DNA of 64,000 nucleotides from NCBI RefSeq assembly GCF_018614525.1, contig NZ_JAGGOL010000072.1, positions 18,947-82,946 of the forward strand, read 5' to 3'. The position numbers and the translations under genes are program-made. Of the stretch, positions 44,767 to 53,455 are shown piece after piece. The DNA is from Streptomyces sp. ISL-11 (GTDB lineage: Bacteria > Actinomycetota > Actinomycetes > Streptomycetales > Streptomycetaceae). Position 1 is the stretch's first letter; each line of letters opens with the position of its first letter. The notes under the pieces were generated by a model, which was not told where the DNA came from, made no database searches, and was given only the letters and a program-made list of their open reading frames with translations.

Positions 44767-47700
44767 GCGGCGGCTCCCTTGGTCCTACCGTGCACATAGG
44801 TGAACGCTCCCCAGTCACGGTAGTGGGGATACGTGGCACGCGTGGCGAGTTGGGCACCGCGGAAGGCCTGCTCCGGATCCGCGCCGCGGGCGACTCCTTG
44901 GTGCAGGTGGTGGTAGAAGTACGTGACCGGATCCGGGCGCACGGGCCACAGGCACCCGACGACGGCCTGCGCTCCGGCGGTGATCAGTGCCGAAGGGATG
45001 CCACGAATGTTGTCTCCGCGGTCGAATCGGCCGAGCGCCGACTCGCAAGCGGCGAGTGTGACAAGGCGGACGCCGCGCAGGTCGACATCCAGGAAGTCGT
45101 ACGCGAATACGCGGCCGTCGTCGTCGCCGTCCGGCGTGAGGTAGAGGCAATGCATCCACGGCGCGTCCTCGTCCAGCGCCCCGTGTACGGCAATGTGGAC
45201 GACGTCCGCCGTGGACATCTCTGCGCGCAGCCTGTCGCGAGTGGCCGCACAACCGGTGAGGGCTTCAGCGCCTACCGCCTCGGCAACCCTCCGCGCGTGC
45301 TCCTCCAGCGCCAGTTCGGCATGCAGACCGAAAGGAACACCCCCGGCAGCGGAGGCCACTACAACGGTGTGGCCCTCACGCGCAGGCACTTCGACGGGTG
45401 CCAGGGCTTCGATGCCGGCGACCGTGGTGACCGTCCAGTCGTCGGCGATCAGACGGCCGCCCCTGCGGCACAGCGGTAGGGGCAGGTAGTGCAGAGCGCC
45501 GTGCGGCCAGGCCAGGATTCGGTCCTTACCCTGGGAGCGCCACTTGTCCCACAGTTCGCTGCCCCCAAGCGGCAGGCCGACCGACTCCAGCAGCCGACTG
45601 CCCTCCGGTGTCACGTCGCCGAACAGCGGGTCGCGTTCGATCTCCGTGCGGATCGCCTCGACCCGGTCCGCATCCGGGTGCCGGTCGCCGTTCTCGTCCG
45701 CACCCTCGCCGAGGTGCACCACGAGCTCCCGGCCCTCCCTGGTGACCGCGAGCAACACGGCCGCGCCGCTCACGGCCGCGGGCAAAAACCACGTCAACAG
45801 CACCGTTCGGTCGTCCAGCAGATCATGCACCCTGGCCCAGATGCGCTGATCGTCGATGAACGGTGCCGAACGCCGACTCAGCTCGTCGTCGATGAACGAC
45901 GAGATGCGCCACCGCAGATTCCGGGCGATCTGCGTGTTGTCGTGGCCGCCAGGACGATGGTCAGCGTCCACCACGTTCAGCAGGTTCGGCAAGGCGCCGC
46001 CGGCGGCGGCGGGCTCCTCCCAGTCGCGCAGCTTGCCGAGGAAGTGCTGGATGTGCGCGGGCAGCACGAGCGGGCCTTCGATGCGCCACCACGTACCCAG
46101 CTCCGAACCCTTGCCCGCTTGATGTAGACCGAGCATCAGCCCCATCGGCAGCGTCTCGCTTTCCGCGGTGAGCTGCCAGACCGCCGAGTGCACGAGGTCG
46201 CGCAGTATCGCGCCGAGTTCGGGCGTGCCGCTCGTGTCGAAGTTCGGCGCATCCACGATGATCGCGTGCAGCGCATTCTTGAGTTCGTCGCCGCGGAGGT
46301 TGCCCAACTGCTGCACAAGCGGCACCAGGCTCGCCTGCGCCAATTCCTCGAAGCCGAGGGAGGCGTAGACGAGCGCTGCGTACGTGTAGTAGCCCCATGG
46401 GAACGGGACAGGGCTGGAGCCCGGCTCGCCTGCCTCCGCCGACTGGTAGTACAGATCCGCCGTAAGCAGCCGGACCTCCTCGTTCCGTCCGTCGCCCGCC
46501 TGCCGCAGGAGACTGAGCCCCAACGCCGGCTGCCGTCGGTCGCGGGCGTGTGCAGCCGCATGCAGGAGAGCCGCAGATCGCTGCAGCAGCGTCCAGGACT
46601 CCGGGAACGACACCGGCAGCGCATGGTGGGGACCCGGGCATTCACTCGGGTCGTCGGGCAACACGTGAAGCTGGGCGTCGATCAGCTGCCTGCGGTGGGC
46701 CGAGGCCCATCGGATGTCGAGCTGCCCCGCCCAATCCAACACGGTGCGCAGCAACCGTCGGTCGGCGCGTTCCCTGGCCAGGTTGACGCCCTGGCTGATC
46801 GCCCTCGCCGTCACCGTACTGCCGTGGGCGGCGGCGAAATCGGCCAGTGGCGTCCCGAATACCCCTATGAGCAGCCCGTCGGTCGTCTCCGGGGGCACCC
46901 CATCCACCGTCCGAAGGAGGAACAGTGCGAGGTCCGGCTCGTCGGCGGCGGACGAGTCGTGCCATGCCGACAGCGCAGCGCGGGCAGCATCACGGTGAAC
47001 TCCCTCCTCGTCCGCGAGGATCTGCGCCAGTACCGCCAGCAGCCGAGGCCTCCTCAACCCACCACCCAGCTCCAGCGCACGCACCACCAGGTGTCCCGCT
47101 TCCGCCACCAGCCGGTGGGACTCCGTCTGGAAGTGCTCCTCTTCGGTGAACCACGTGCGGTACAGGTCCGCGGTCAGCCGAGCGGACCATGTGGTCAGCA
47201 ACGGCTCGCGAGCGTAGTCGTCGGCGGCCAAGTCCTCCGGTCCCCGGGTGGCCATCCGCAACCGAGCGGCAGCCAGCAGCGCGGCTTCCAGGTCGGCGGA
47301 GTCGCTCAGTTTGTCGATCAGCCGAGCCGCCAAGACTTCGGACTCTTCGAACACCGCGCGGTCGCACCGGTCCGCCACCAGGTGGACGCCCGCCTCGACG
47401 GTTTGGAAAGCCGCGACCCGCCAGGCAGCCTCCATCGCGCAGGCGTCGGCGACCTCGGCGACCAGTCGCCAGTAGACGTACATGAACTCCACCAGGCCGC
47501 GGTGATCGAGGAACTCGTCCCGGAACAGCAGATCCACCATCGCCTCAGCGGGCATCGCGCCGTGCTCCGCCAGGGCCTGCCGCATCTCCTCTACTTCGCG
47601 CGCCCGTCGCTTCGCCTCGTCCAGCGACATGATCCGATCGCACACGTACTGCGCCAGCTCCATGAGCACGCCGACGGGGTCGATGACGAAGGTGACCGTC

Positions 47701-48386
47701 GGCTTGCCGTCCGCCTCGTAAGCAGGCTCACCGAAGCGCACAGAGCCGGCACACACCTTCCCCCGCCGCGTTTCGAAGACCAGCGCGCCGAGTGGATCGT
47801 CTGTGGCAGGCAGCACGTGGGACACGACTAGCATGACCGAGCCCGAAACGTCCGCCGCCTCGCTCCACCCCGGCGGCCGTTCCACGTCGAGGTCGTGCAC
47901 GAAGTGCGCACCGTCGGGGCCGAGGACGGACAGCCCACCTTCTTCGTCCTGCGTGACACACCACCGGGGGGCGAGAGGGTGACTGAACGGCAATTCGTCC
48001 AGTGACAGGAGCACTGGGAGGCCCCGCGCGTACGCGCGGGTGAACAGGCTGCCTCCTGCCCCGCCACCAGTGGCGAACGGGCTGATGCTGGCCAGGCCGA
48101 CGGCCAGGCCGGCATGCCGGACACCCTCCACATCGGCGAGGAACGCCCACCCGGTGATCTCCCGTGACAGTCGCACGCCATCCCCATTCGCGCCGCCGAT
48201 CATCGACAGGTTCAACGGTGGCACAGACAACGGCCGGACCAGCCCGCTTCCCGGGCACGGGACGGTGATCTCAAGGGCGACAACGTGCGCGCCACGCTGT
48301 GTGCTCGTCCTTACTCGGCTGTTCCTTTGTTCATGGAAACTTCGCCCACGAAAACCGACGCCACCGCTACTCCGACTCACTTCCAC
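44763..48386 (-). CDS. Large CHAT-domain (caspase-like) protease
   Basis: About 1207 residues. The C-terminal 300 are a CHAT domain: HGALHYLPLPLCRRGGRLIA, the catalytic histidine in DVVHIAVHGALDED (His about 1068), the catalytic cysteine in RLVTLAACESALGRF (Cys about 1114), then GIPSALITAGAQAVVGCLWP. The central 500 or so residues are helical and repeat-like (for example AALVYASLGFEELAQASLVP), suggesting a TPR-like sensor scaffold. The N-terminal 230 have no family I recognise (GLASISPFATGGGAGGSLFT). The GTG at 48386 is the longest frame; the true start may be later. Codon bias is weaker than in neighbours, a sign of transfer. CHAT proteases act in prokaryotic conflict and cell-death systems. 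Confidence 0.87.
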   Translation of the reverse strand: MEVSRSSGGVGFRGRSFHEQRNSRVRTSTQRGAHVVALEITVPCPGSGLVRPLSVPPLNLSMIGGANGDGVRLSREITGWAFLADVEGVRHAGLAVGLASISPFATGGGAGGSLFTRAYARGLPVLLSLDELPFSHPLAPRWCVTQDEEGGLSVLGPDGAHFVHDLDVERPPGWSEAADVSGSVMLVVSHVLPATDDPLGALVFETRRGKVCAGSVRFGEPAYEADGKPTVTFVIDPVGVLMELAQYVCDRIMSLDEAKRRAREVEEMRQALAEHGAMPAEAMVDLLFRDEFLDHRGLVEFMYVYWRLVAEVADACAMEAAWRVAAFQTVEAGVHLVADRCDRAVFEESEVLAARLIDKLSDSADLEAALLAAARLRMATRGPEDLAADDYAREPLLTTWSARLTADLYRTWFTEEEHFQTESHRLVAEAGHLVVRALELGGGLRRPRLLAVLAQILADEEGVHRDAARAALSAWHDSSAADEPDLALFLLRTVDGVPPETTDGLLIGVFGTPLADFAAAHGSTVTARAISQGVNLARERADRRLLRTVLDWAGQLDIRWASAHRRQLIDAQLHVLPDDPSECPGPHHALPVSFPESWTLLQRSAALLHAAAHARDRRQPALGLSLLRQAGDGRNEEVRLLTADLYYQSAEAGEPGSSPVPFPWGYYTYAALVYASLGFEELAQASLVPLVQQLGNLRGDELKNALHAIIVDAPNFDTSGTPELGAILRDLVHSAVWQLTAESETLPMGLMLGLHQAGKGSELGTWWRIEGPLVLPAHIQHFLGKLRDWEEPAAAGGALPNLLNVVDADHRPGGHDNTQIARNLRWRISSFIDDELSRRSAPFIDDQRIWARVHDLLDDRTVLLTWFLPAAVSGAAVLLAVTREGRELVVHLGEGADENGDRHPDADRVEAIRTEIERDPLFGDVTPEGSRLLESVGLPLGGSELWDKWRSQGKDRILAWPHGALHYLPLPLCRRGGRLIADDWTVTTVAGIEALAPVEVPAREGHTVVVASAAGGVPFGLHAELALEEHARRVAEAVGAEALTGCAATRDRLRAEMSTADVVHIAVHGALDEDAPWMHCLYLTPDGDDDGRVFAYDFLDVDLRGVRLVTLAACESALGRFDRGDNIRGIPSALITAGAQAVVGCLWPVRPDPVTYFYHHLHQGVARGADPEQAFRGAQLATRATYPHYRDWGAFTYVHGRTKGAAA

Positions 48387-48712
48387 TACGTTGCGTAGCC
48401 CGTCCCGACACCTGGATCGGACTCCTGGCCGGCTCTGATCTGCCCTCCCTGGCAGACGCGGCTGGGGAGAACCTGGGGAGAATCAAGCCCCGTGGGGAGC
48501 GACTGGGGAGGATCGGCCGTATAAGCGGGCAGCAGGGTGAAAGAGTCGGAAAGGCCGATCGATCGCAGGTCGGACCGCCCGTGCACTCGATTCCGCGCTC
48601 CTTCAGCGCACCGGCCTCAACCCGAGGGTCATCACGTCGGCGAGTGTTCCGACAAGGCAGGCCCCGCCGTCTGCAATACGGCAATGCCCCCTCATGGAGG
48701 GGACATTGTGGG
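48387..48712. other. Intergenic stretch upstream of the CHAT gene
   Basis: It holds the right copy of the CTGGGGAGAA doublet and further GTGGGGAGCG and CTGGGGAGGA variants up to about 48510. A short hairpin CCCCTC-ATG-GAGGGG (48688-48702) lies just past the stop of the next gene. No coding pattern recognised. Confidence 0.5.
48462..48483 (+). repeat. 22-bp repeat, right copy (CTGGGGAGAA doublet)
   Basis: Same string as 42579-42600 with a single C for T difference, same orientation. Degenerate units continue to the right (GTGGGGAGCG, CTGGGGAGGA). It could mark an island border or be a short tandem element spread by recombination. Confidence 0.7.
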
Positions 48713-49102
48713 CTACTTACCGCGTATCTTGCGGGCCTTTGGCGGCTCGCATTCCTGCGCGGCCGCGATGAAGGGGGTGAGTGCATCATGGAGCTTGTTC
48801 AGCGAGTCGGGCCCAAGCTCGATCTGGTAATACTGGACAGACGGGACCAGCCTGGTTTCGAATTCGCTGCTTCCGTCCTCGTCATCCTTCGCGGCCCCAG
48901 CCCGCACTTCCATACCCGGGACCGCGAACGTGTGCAGATGGACGTCCTCGGTCGCGGTCGGATCGAGGTCGTCGTAAGCCTCAACCTTCACCCATGTCTC
49001 CTGGGTGACGGACTGGTCTCCCACTGTCAACGTCCTGCCTCCCTTCCGCACGCCCGGCTCGCCTTGCCGCGATTCGTCTACCTCGATAAATCTGGTGCCC
49101 AT
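48713..49102 (-). CDS. Unknown 129-residue protein upstream of the CHAT operon
   Basis: Soluble acidic protein: MGTRFIEVDESRQGEPGVRK, a strand-rich middle (ETWVKVEAYDDLDPTATEDV), then YYQIELGPDSLNKLHDALTP and a basic end PPKARKIRGK. ATG 49102 was chosen over longer frames because GGAAGGGG lies 7 bp upstream. I do not recognise the family. It is on the same strand as the CHAT operon but 327 bp upstream, so membership in the same system is only possible. Confidence 0.55.
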   Translation of the reverse strand: MGTRFIEVDESRQGEPGVRKGGRTLTVGDQSVTQETWVKVEAYDDLDPTATEDVHLHTFAVPGMEVRAGAAKDDEDGSSEFETRLVPSVQYYQIELGPDSLNKLHDALTPFIAAAQECEPPKARKIRGK

Positions 49103-49216
49103 CAATGCCCCTTCCCAAGAACAACCAAAGCCTAGCTGCTGCCGGGGAGTTGCACTCACGCGGGAAGACGTCAGGAGGCCCTGCTGTTCCCGGGCATCCT
49201 TTGCGTTCCCCAGGGC

Positions 49217-50109
49217 TCAGCAGTAGAGGTTGCCACCCGGAGCCACACCCAGCGTCTGGGCGAATCGCTGGTAGCTGTTCACCCGGCTCTGCACCTGGGC
49301 GGGGTTGCGGCCGTCGCACTGACGGCACCGTTGATGCTGCGGATGGTCTCCCCGAATCCACGGCTGTTGACCATCGCGTCGTGCGGCGTCATGGTGCCGG
49401 GGCCGCGCTGGGTGTTCCAGTACCACAGGGCGGTTTTCCAGGAGACGGCCGCGTCGGTCTGGACGAGCGACGGGTTGTTCAGCAGGTTGATTCCGAGGGC
49501 GTCGCCTGCCGCCTTGTAGTTGAAGTTCCAGCTGAGCTGGAGCGGACCGCGGCCGTAATAGGCGGCCTGACCGGCCGGGCAGCCGTAGGGCTGGTTCCCG
49601 TCGCAGTAGTGGGGGTAGTTGGCCGTGTTCTGTTCCACGATGTGGACCAGGCCCCCGGTCTCGTGGTCGACATTGGCCAGGAAGGCGGCGGCCTCCAGCC
49701 GCTTGACCTGGTCACTGCCGGTGTTGGCGAATCCCGGGTACGCGGCCAGCGCCGCGATCAGCCCGTTGTACGTGTAGAAGGGGTTCCGGCTCGGAAACAT
49801 CTGCTGGAACTGGGCCTCCGTCACGGGGATCTTTCCGGTCCCCGGGCCCCCGCCTCCCTGACAGGTGTACGGGTCCCAGTACCAGGTGCTGATGAGCGGG
49901 TCGTAGCCGGGATTGTCGTGCTCGGCGATGTAGTACTTGCCGTCCGTGTACCGGACGACCGCGCCCGTCGGATACCAGGTACCGGCCGTCCAGTTGGACG
50001 CGCTGTCGCACGGGCCGGCGGCACTCGCCGTGCCGGACGGCACGAGGAGGGCCGCACCGACCAGAGCCAGTACGGCCAGCAGCAAGGTGACTAAGCGGTT
50101 TCTTCTCAT
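49217..50109 (-). pseudogene. GH19 chitinase with N-terminal chitin-binding module, one frameshift near the C-terminus
   Basis: The signal peptide ends near TASA-AGP. A CBM5/12-type module follows (NWTAGTWYPTGAVVRYTDGK; NPGYDPLISTWYWDPYTC). After a Gly-rich linker comes the GH19 catalytic domain: AAAFLANVDHETGGLVHIVE with the first catalytic Glu, then AAYYGRGPLQLSWNFNYKAA. At 49318-49323 one base is missing (GTC-AGTGCGAC), and the true tail NPAQVQSRVNSYQRF with TLGVAPGGNLYC is in the next frame. About 298 residues restored. It hydrolyses chitin outside the cell and is often antifungal. The shift removes only the last 35 residues and may be a sequence error. Confidence 0.8.
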
Positions 50110-50490
50110 GGTGGCTCCTGTGGCGTCGGATCACTGAGGTGACACTCGCTCGCTGAAAGCGCGACGGGGCCGGCGGAAGGCGCTGCGGCCGTCGCACTTG
50201 CGCAGTGAATAACTCTTCAACTTCGTTGTCAACGACATGCATCATGGGCGGCCAAAGCAGGTGCATTTGGCACCCGGTTCCGGACAACTGTTCCTGCGGG
50301 GACTTGCGTCGGCGTCGTCACGCATGCCACTGATGGACCGAAAGCCGGACGCGTGCCGACGAAATGCCGTTGTCCTTCGACTTCCTGACCGGCGAGCCGT
50401 GACGGCTCCGTGATGCCGGTTTTCGGGGCGCCCGCTCCACGGGTCCGTGGAGTACACCCGCCCCCCATTACCGCTGAACGAGGAGAAACC
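50110..50490. other. Divergent promoter region between chitinase and protease inhibitor
   Basis: No gene recognised. The stretch 50200-50240 is AT-rich (GAATAACTCTTCAACTTCGT), fitting promoter DNA for the two divergent secreted-protein genes. AGGAGAA just before 50491 is the inhibitor's ribosome site. Confidence 0.4.
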
Positions 50491-50913
50491 ATGCGTGGAA
50501 GCAGAGCTGTGCGCTCCGCGGCCGTCGTCCTGGCCGCCGCGACCACCGGAATTGCCGTCGCCACGGGACCGGCGGCCGCCGACGTTCCGATCGGCCAGCC
50601 GGTGAACGGAAAGATGACCTACTACACCGACAAGGGATACGGCGCCTGCGGGACGGCCATCGACGCGAACTCCCAGGACCTGGTCGCGGTCTCGCCCTCG
50701 TGGTGGACCTCCGCCAATCCCAACAACGACCCTCTCTGCAAGGGCATATCGGTCGAGGTCAGCTACAACGGCAAGACCATCAGGGTGCCGGTCAGGGACA
50801 AGTGCCTCTCGTGCGACCGCACCCACATCGACCTCGGCCGGCCGGCCTTCCAGAAGCTGGCACCGCTCGACCGGGGCGTGGTCAACGGCATCACCTGGAA
50901 GTTCGTGCGCTGA
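50491..50913 (+). CDS. Secreted cysteine/serine protease inhibitor, Streptomyces papain inhibitor (SPI) family
   Basis: A 140-residue precursor with signal peptide (SAAVVLAAATTGIAVATGPA, cleavage near AAA-DVP). The mature part is a double-psi beta-barrel: GKMTYYTDKGYGACGTAIDA, SPSWWTSANPNNDPLCKGIS, YNGKTIRVPVRDKCLSCDRT and LAPLDRGVVNGITWKFVR. This follows the papain inhibitor SPI of Streptomyces mobaraensis almost residue by residue. Four cysteines could form two disulfides. It blocks papain-like and some serine proteases outside the cell. Divergent from the chitinase gene. Confidence 0.9.
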   Translation: MRGSRAVRSAAVVLAAATTGIAVATGPAAADVPIGQPVNGKMTYYTDKGYGACGTAIDANSQDLVAVSPSWWTSANPNNDPLCKGISVEVSYNGKTIRVPVRDKCLSCDRTHIDLGRPAFQKLAPLDRGVVNGITWKFVR

Positions 50914-51071
50914 GCCCGGGAGCCCGGCCCCCTGCACGTGGCCACGTCGGGCTGCACGTGGCAGCAACTGCCCACAGCTTCGTTCGCGCAACCGCCATGC
51001 CATGGGAGGCGGCGGCGTCCCGCCACCGTGCGAAACTGCCGCCCACTCTCCGTCCCAGCCCTTGCTTCACT

Positions 51072-51107
51072 TATCGAATCTCGATAGATTTGCATCGTGT
51101 TTCGATG
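51072..51107. promoter_or_regulatory. Two adjacent inverted repeats upstream of the DUF2975/XRE pair
   Basis: TATCGA-ATC-TCGATA (51072-51086) and CATCG-TGTTT-CGATG (51093-51107) lie directly before the DUF2975 start; the second merges with its ribosome site. They are candidate autoregulatory operators for the XRE protein. Confidence 0.5.
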
Positions 51108-51119
51108 GAAGGGTGGATC

Positions 51120-51611
51120 ATGGGAAAGCTGACCGTGCGGGCGCTGCGCGCCGTGCTCGCGGTGGTGCTCGCCGGCACCGTGTTCGTGCAGGCATTGATG
51201 GTGTGGACATTGGTCAGCGGGAGCGACCCGGAGGACGGGTCGCTCCCGCTGACCGCGCTGCGCGTGATCACGATCCTGGGCATGGTGTCGGTCCAGGTCG
51301 CCCTGGTCTGCGTAGGGCGGCTGGTGACGATGGTGCGACGCGGAACCGTGTTCTCCCACGCCGCCTTCCGGTACGTGGACGGCGTGATCGGCGCCATCGT
51401 GGCGGCTGCCCTCGTGTGGTTCGCGGTCACGGTCATCAATGCGCCGGGCCAGCGGGACGACCCGGGCGTCACCGTCATCATGGGCGGGGTCGGCGTGGCC
51501 ATCCTGGGGGTCGCGCTCATCGTGCTCGTGCTGCGGATGCTGCTCGCCCAAGCCGTCGCGCGCGACGTCGAAGCGGCGCAGATGCAGGCCGAGTTGGACG
51601 AGGTGATCTGA
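51120..51611 (+). CDS. DUF2975-family membrane protein
   Basis: A 163-residue protein with four hydrophobic segments (LRAVLAVVLAGTVFVQALMV; ITILGMVSVQVALVCVGRLV; VIGAIVAAALVWFAVTVINA; GVGVAILGVALIVLVLRMLL). Between helices two and three is the typical RRGTVFSHAAFRYVD loop of DUF2975. It ends in a charged cytoplasmic helix. These proteins are almost always paired with a small XRE regulator, as here (TGATG overlap). Probable membrane sensor or immunity-like partner; role unknown. Confidence 0.85.
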   Translation: MGKLTVRALRAVLAVVLAGTVFVQALMVWTLVSGSDPEDGSLPLTALRVITILGMVSVQVALVCVGRLVTMVRRGTVFSHAAFRYVDGVIGAIVAAALVWFAVTVINAPGQRDDPGVTVIMGGVGVAILGVALIVLVLRMLLAQAVARDVEAAQMQAELDEVI

Positions 51612-51832
51612 TGCCGATCGCCGTCGATATCGACGTGATGCTGGCCAGGCGGAAGATGTCCGTGGGCGAGCTCGCGGACCGCATAGGGATCACTCCCGCC
51701 AACCTTGCGGTACTCAAGAACGGCCGCGCCAAGGCGGTGCGCTTCGCGACGCTCGCCGCGCTCTGCGAGGTGCTCAAGTGCCAGCCGGGCGACCTGCTGC
51801 GCTGGGAGGCCGAGGACGCCGCAGGCGAATGA
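51611..51832 (+). CDS. YozG-like XRE-family regulator
   Basis: A 73-residue single-domain Cro/CI helix-turn-helix: VDIDVMLARRKMSVGELADR, IGITPANLAVLKNGRAKAVR and ALCEVLKCQPGDLLRWE. The start ATG overlaps the DUF2975 stop. Small XRE proteins of this type regulate their own DUF2975 operon; the inverted repeats at 51072 are the probable target. Confidence 0.87.
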   Translation: MPIAVDIDVMLARRKMSVGELADRIGITPANLAVLKNGRAKAVRFATLAALCEVLKCQPGDLLRWEAEDAAGE

Positions 51833-51847
51833 CGTGCCCTTCCAAGA

Positions 51848-53455
51848 TCATGGAGCGGGCGGCGGAGTGCGGTGCGCGGTCAGCTGCGCGATGCCCGACC
51901 GTACCGCCCAGAAGAAGATGCCCAGCGTGAGGACGGCGACGGTCAACGAGTCGTAGGGAGCGGGCAGCCGGCCCGATCCCTTGAAGGTGCCGAGCCATGA
52001 CAGAGCGGTCAGCGTCACCAGATAGACGATCAGCCACGCGCCGGTCCGCAGTTCGGCGGCGAGAGGACGGTCGTTGTGCTCCGTGCGCCACATCGCCAGG
52101 AAGATCAGCAGGCCGGCCAGGACGAGCGGCAGGGCCAGCCGCAGATCGTGCCAGCCCGACCAGTACACGAACTCACTGGAGACGACGAAGCTGACGGGCG
52201 CGATCCAGCTCAGGCCGGGCACCCACCCGGCCATCCCACCGCCGCCCGGGGCGCCCCGGAAGACCGCGACGGCGACAGCGGAGGCCGCGTAGATCAACAG
52301 GTACATGTCCCCCATGACGCTGACGATGCTCTGCCAGCCGCCGAACGGCAGGAGGAAGAGCACGATCACGGCGAAGTTCAGGGCGAGGGCCCGGTGCGGT
52401 ACGCCGTAACGCTCGCTGACCCGCATGAAGGCCCGGGGGATGGTGCGGTTCTTGGCGAGGGCGTAGGTGTGCCGCGCGTTCAGCGCCACTCCGACGTACG
52501 CCGATCCACCGGGGGAGACCACCGCGTCCGCGTAGAGCAGGCTGGACAGCCAGTGCAGATTGAGGATCAAGGCCAGCTGGCCGAAGGGCGAATCGAAGTT
52601 GACACCCTTCCAGCCTCCGCCCAGCAGGTGTTCGGGGACGGTGAAGAGGAAGGCCAGTTGCAGGGCCAGGTACATCAGGACGGCCAGGGCGATGGCGGTC
52701 AGTACCGCTGCCGGGAGGGTCCGGCGGGGGTTGCGGGTCTCGCCGGAGAAGTCCAGCGGGGCCTGGAAGCCGTTGACCGAATAGACGATGCCGCCTCCGG
52801 CCAGCACGGTCAGACAGGCCGCGTACCCGTAGGGTGCGAATCCTCCGTGGTCGGTCAGGCGCCCCGAGTGCCAGCCGGAGGCGAAGAGCGCGACCACGCT
52901 GACCACCGGCACGACGACCTTGAACACCGACACCAGGTTGTTCAGCCGTGCGAACGCCCGCACCGTGAACCAGTTCAGTACGGTCAGCAGCAGGCTCAGC
53001 GCCACCGCGACGCCCAGGCCGAAGAGGCTGAGCGTGCCGCCGTGGTAGATGTCGGGAAGGTAGTGATCGGCGTACTGCATGATGGCGCTGATCTCGGCGG
53101 CGGTGCCTCCCACCGACAGCAGCACCGACCAGCCGACAAGCGTCCCGACCAGCCGCCCGCTCGCGAACAGCGGCCAGCGGACCGTACCCCCGCCCTCCGG
53201 CCGCGATGCCCCGAGCTCGATCATGACGAGGGCGACGAGACCGCACAGCAGCCCCGCCCCGACCCACGACAGCAGCGCCGCGGGACCTGCCACCTGCGCC
53301 GCGTACATGGCGGCGAAGAGCCAGCCCGACCCGACGATGTTCGAGAAGCCGATCGCGGTCAGTCCCCAGAACCCCAGCTCCCGCTTGAGGCGGTGCTCCT
53401 GTACGAGCACCGACGGCGCGACGGCCTCATCCCCTGCCACCTGACGACCCGACAT
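51848..53455 (-). CDS. APC-family amino acid permease
   Basis: A 535-residue transporter with about 14 hydrophobic segments. The first helix carries AIGFSNIVGSGWLFAAMYAA, the APC substrate loop (G-S-G). Later come GGIVYSVNGFQAPLDFSGET with the conserved R-N-P-R-R segment and DAVVSPGGSAYVGVALNARH. The family imports amino acids or polyamines by proton symport or exchange. ATG 53455 has AAGGAGG upstream. The substrate cannot be read; it converges on the XRE gene. Confidence 0.88.
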   Translation of the reverse strand: MSGRQVAGDEAVAPSVLVQEHRLKRELGFWGLTAIGFSNIVGSGWLFAAMYAAQVAGPAALLSWVGAGLLCGLVALVMIELGASRPEGGGTVRWPLFASGRLVGTLVGWSVLLSVGGTAAEISAIMQYADHYLPDIYHGGTLSLFGLGVAVALSLLLTVLNWFTVRAFARLNNLVSVFKVVVPVVSVVALFASGWHSGRLTDHGGFAPYGYAACLTVLAGGGIVYSVNGFQAPLDFSGETRNPRRTLPAAVLTAIALAVLMYLALQLAFLFTVPEHLLGGGWKGVNFDSPFGQLALILNLHWLSSLLYADAVVSPGGSAYVGVALNARHTYALAKNRTIPRAFMRVSERYGVPHRALALNFAVIVLFLLPFGGWQSIVSVMGDMYLLIYAASAVAVAVFRGAPGGGGMAGWVPGLSWIAPVSFVVSSEFVYWSGWHDLRLALPLVLAGLLIFLAMWRTEHNDRPLAAELRTGAWLIVYLVTLTALSWLGTFKGSGRLPAPYDSLTVAVLTLGIFFWAVRSGIAQLTAHRTPPPAP

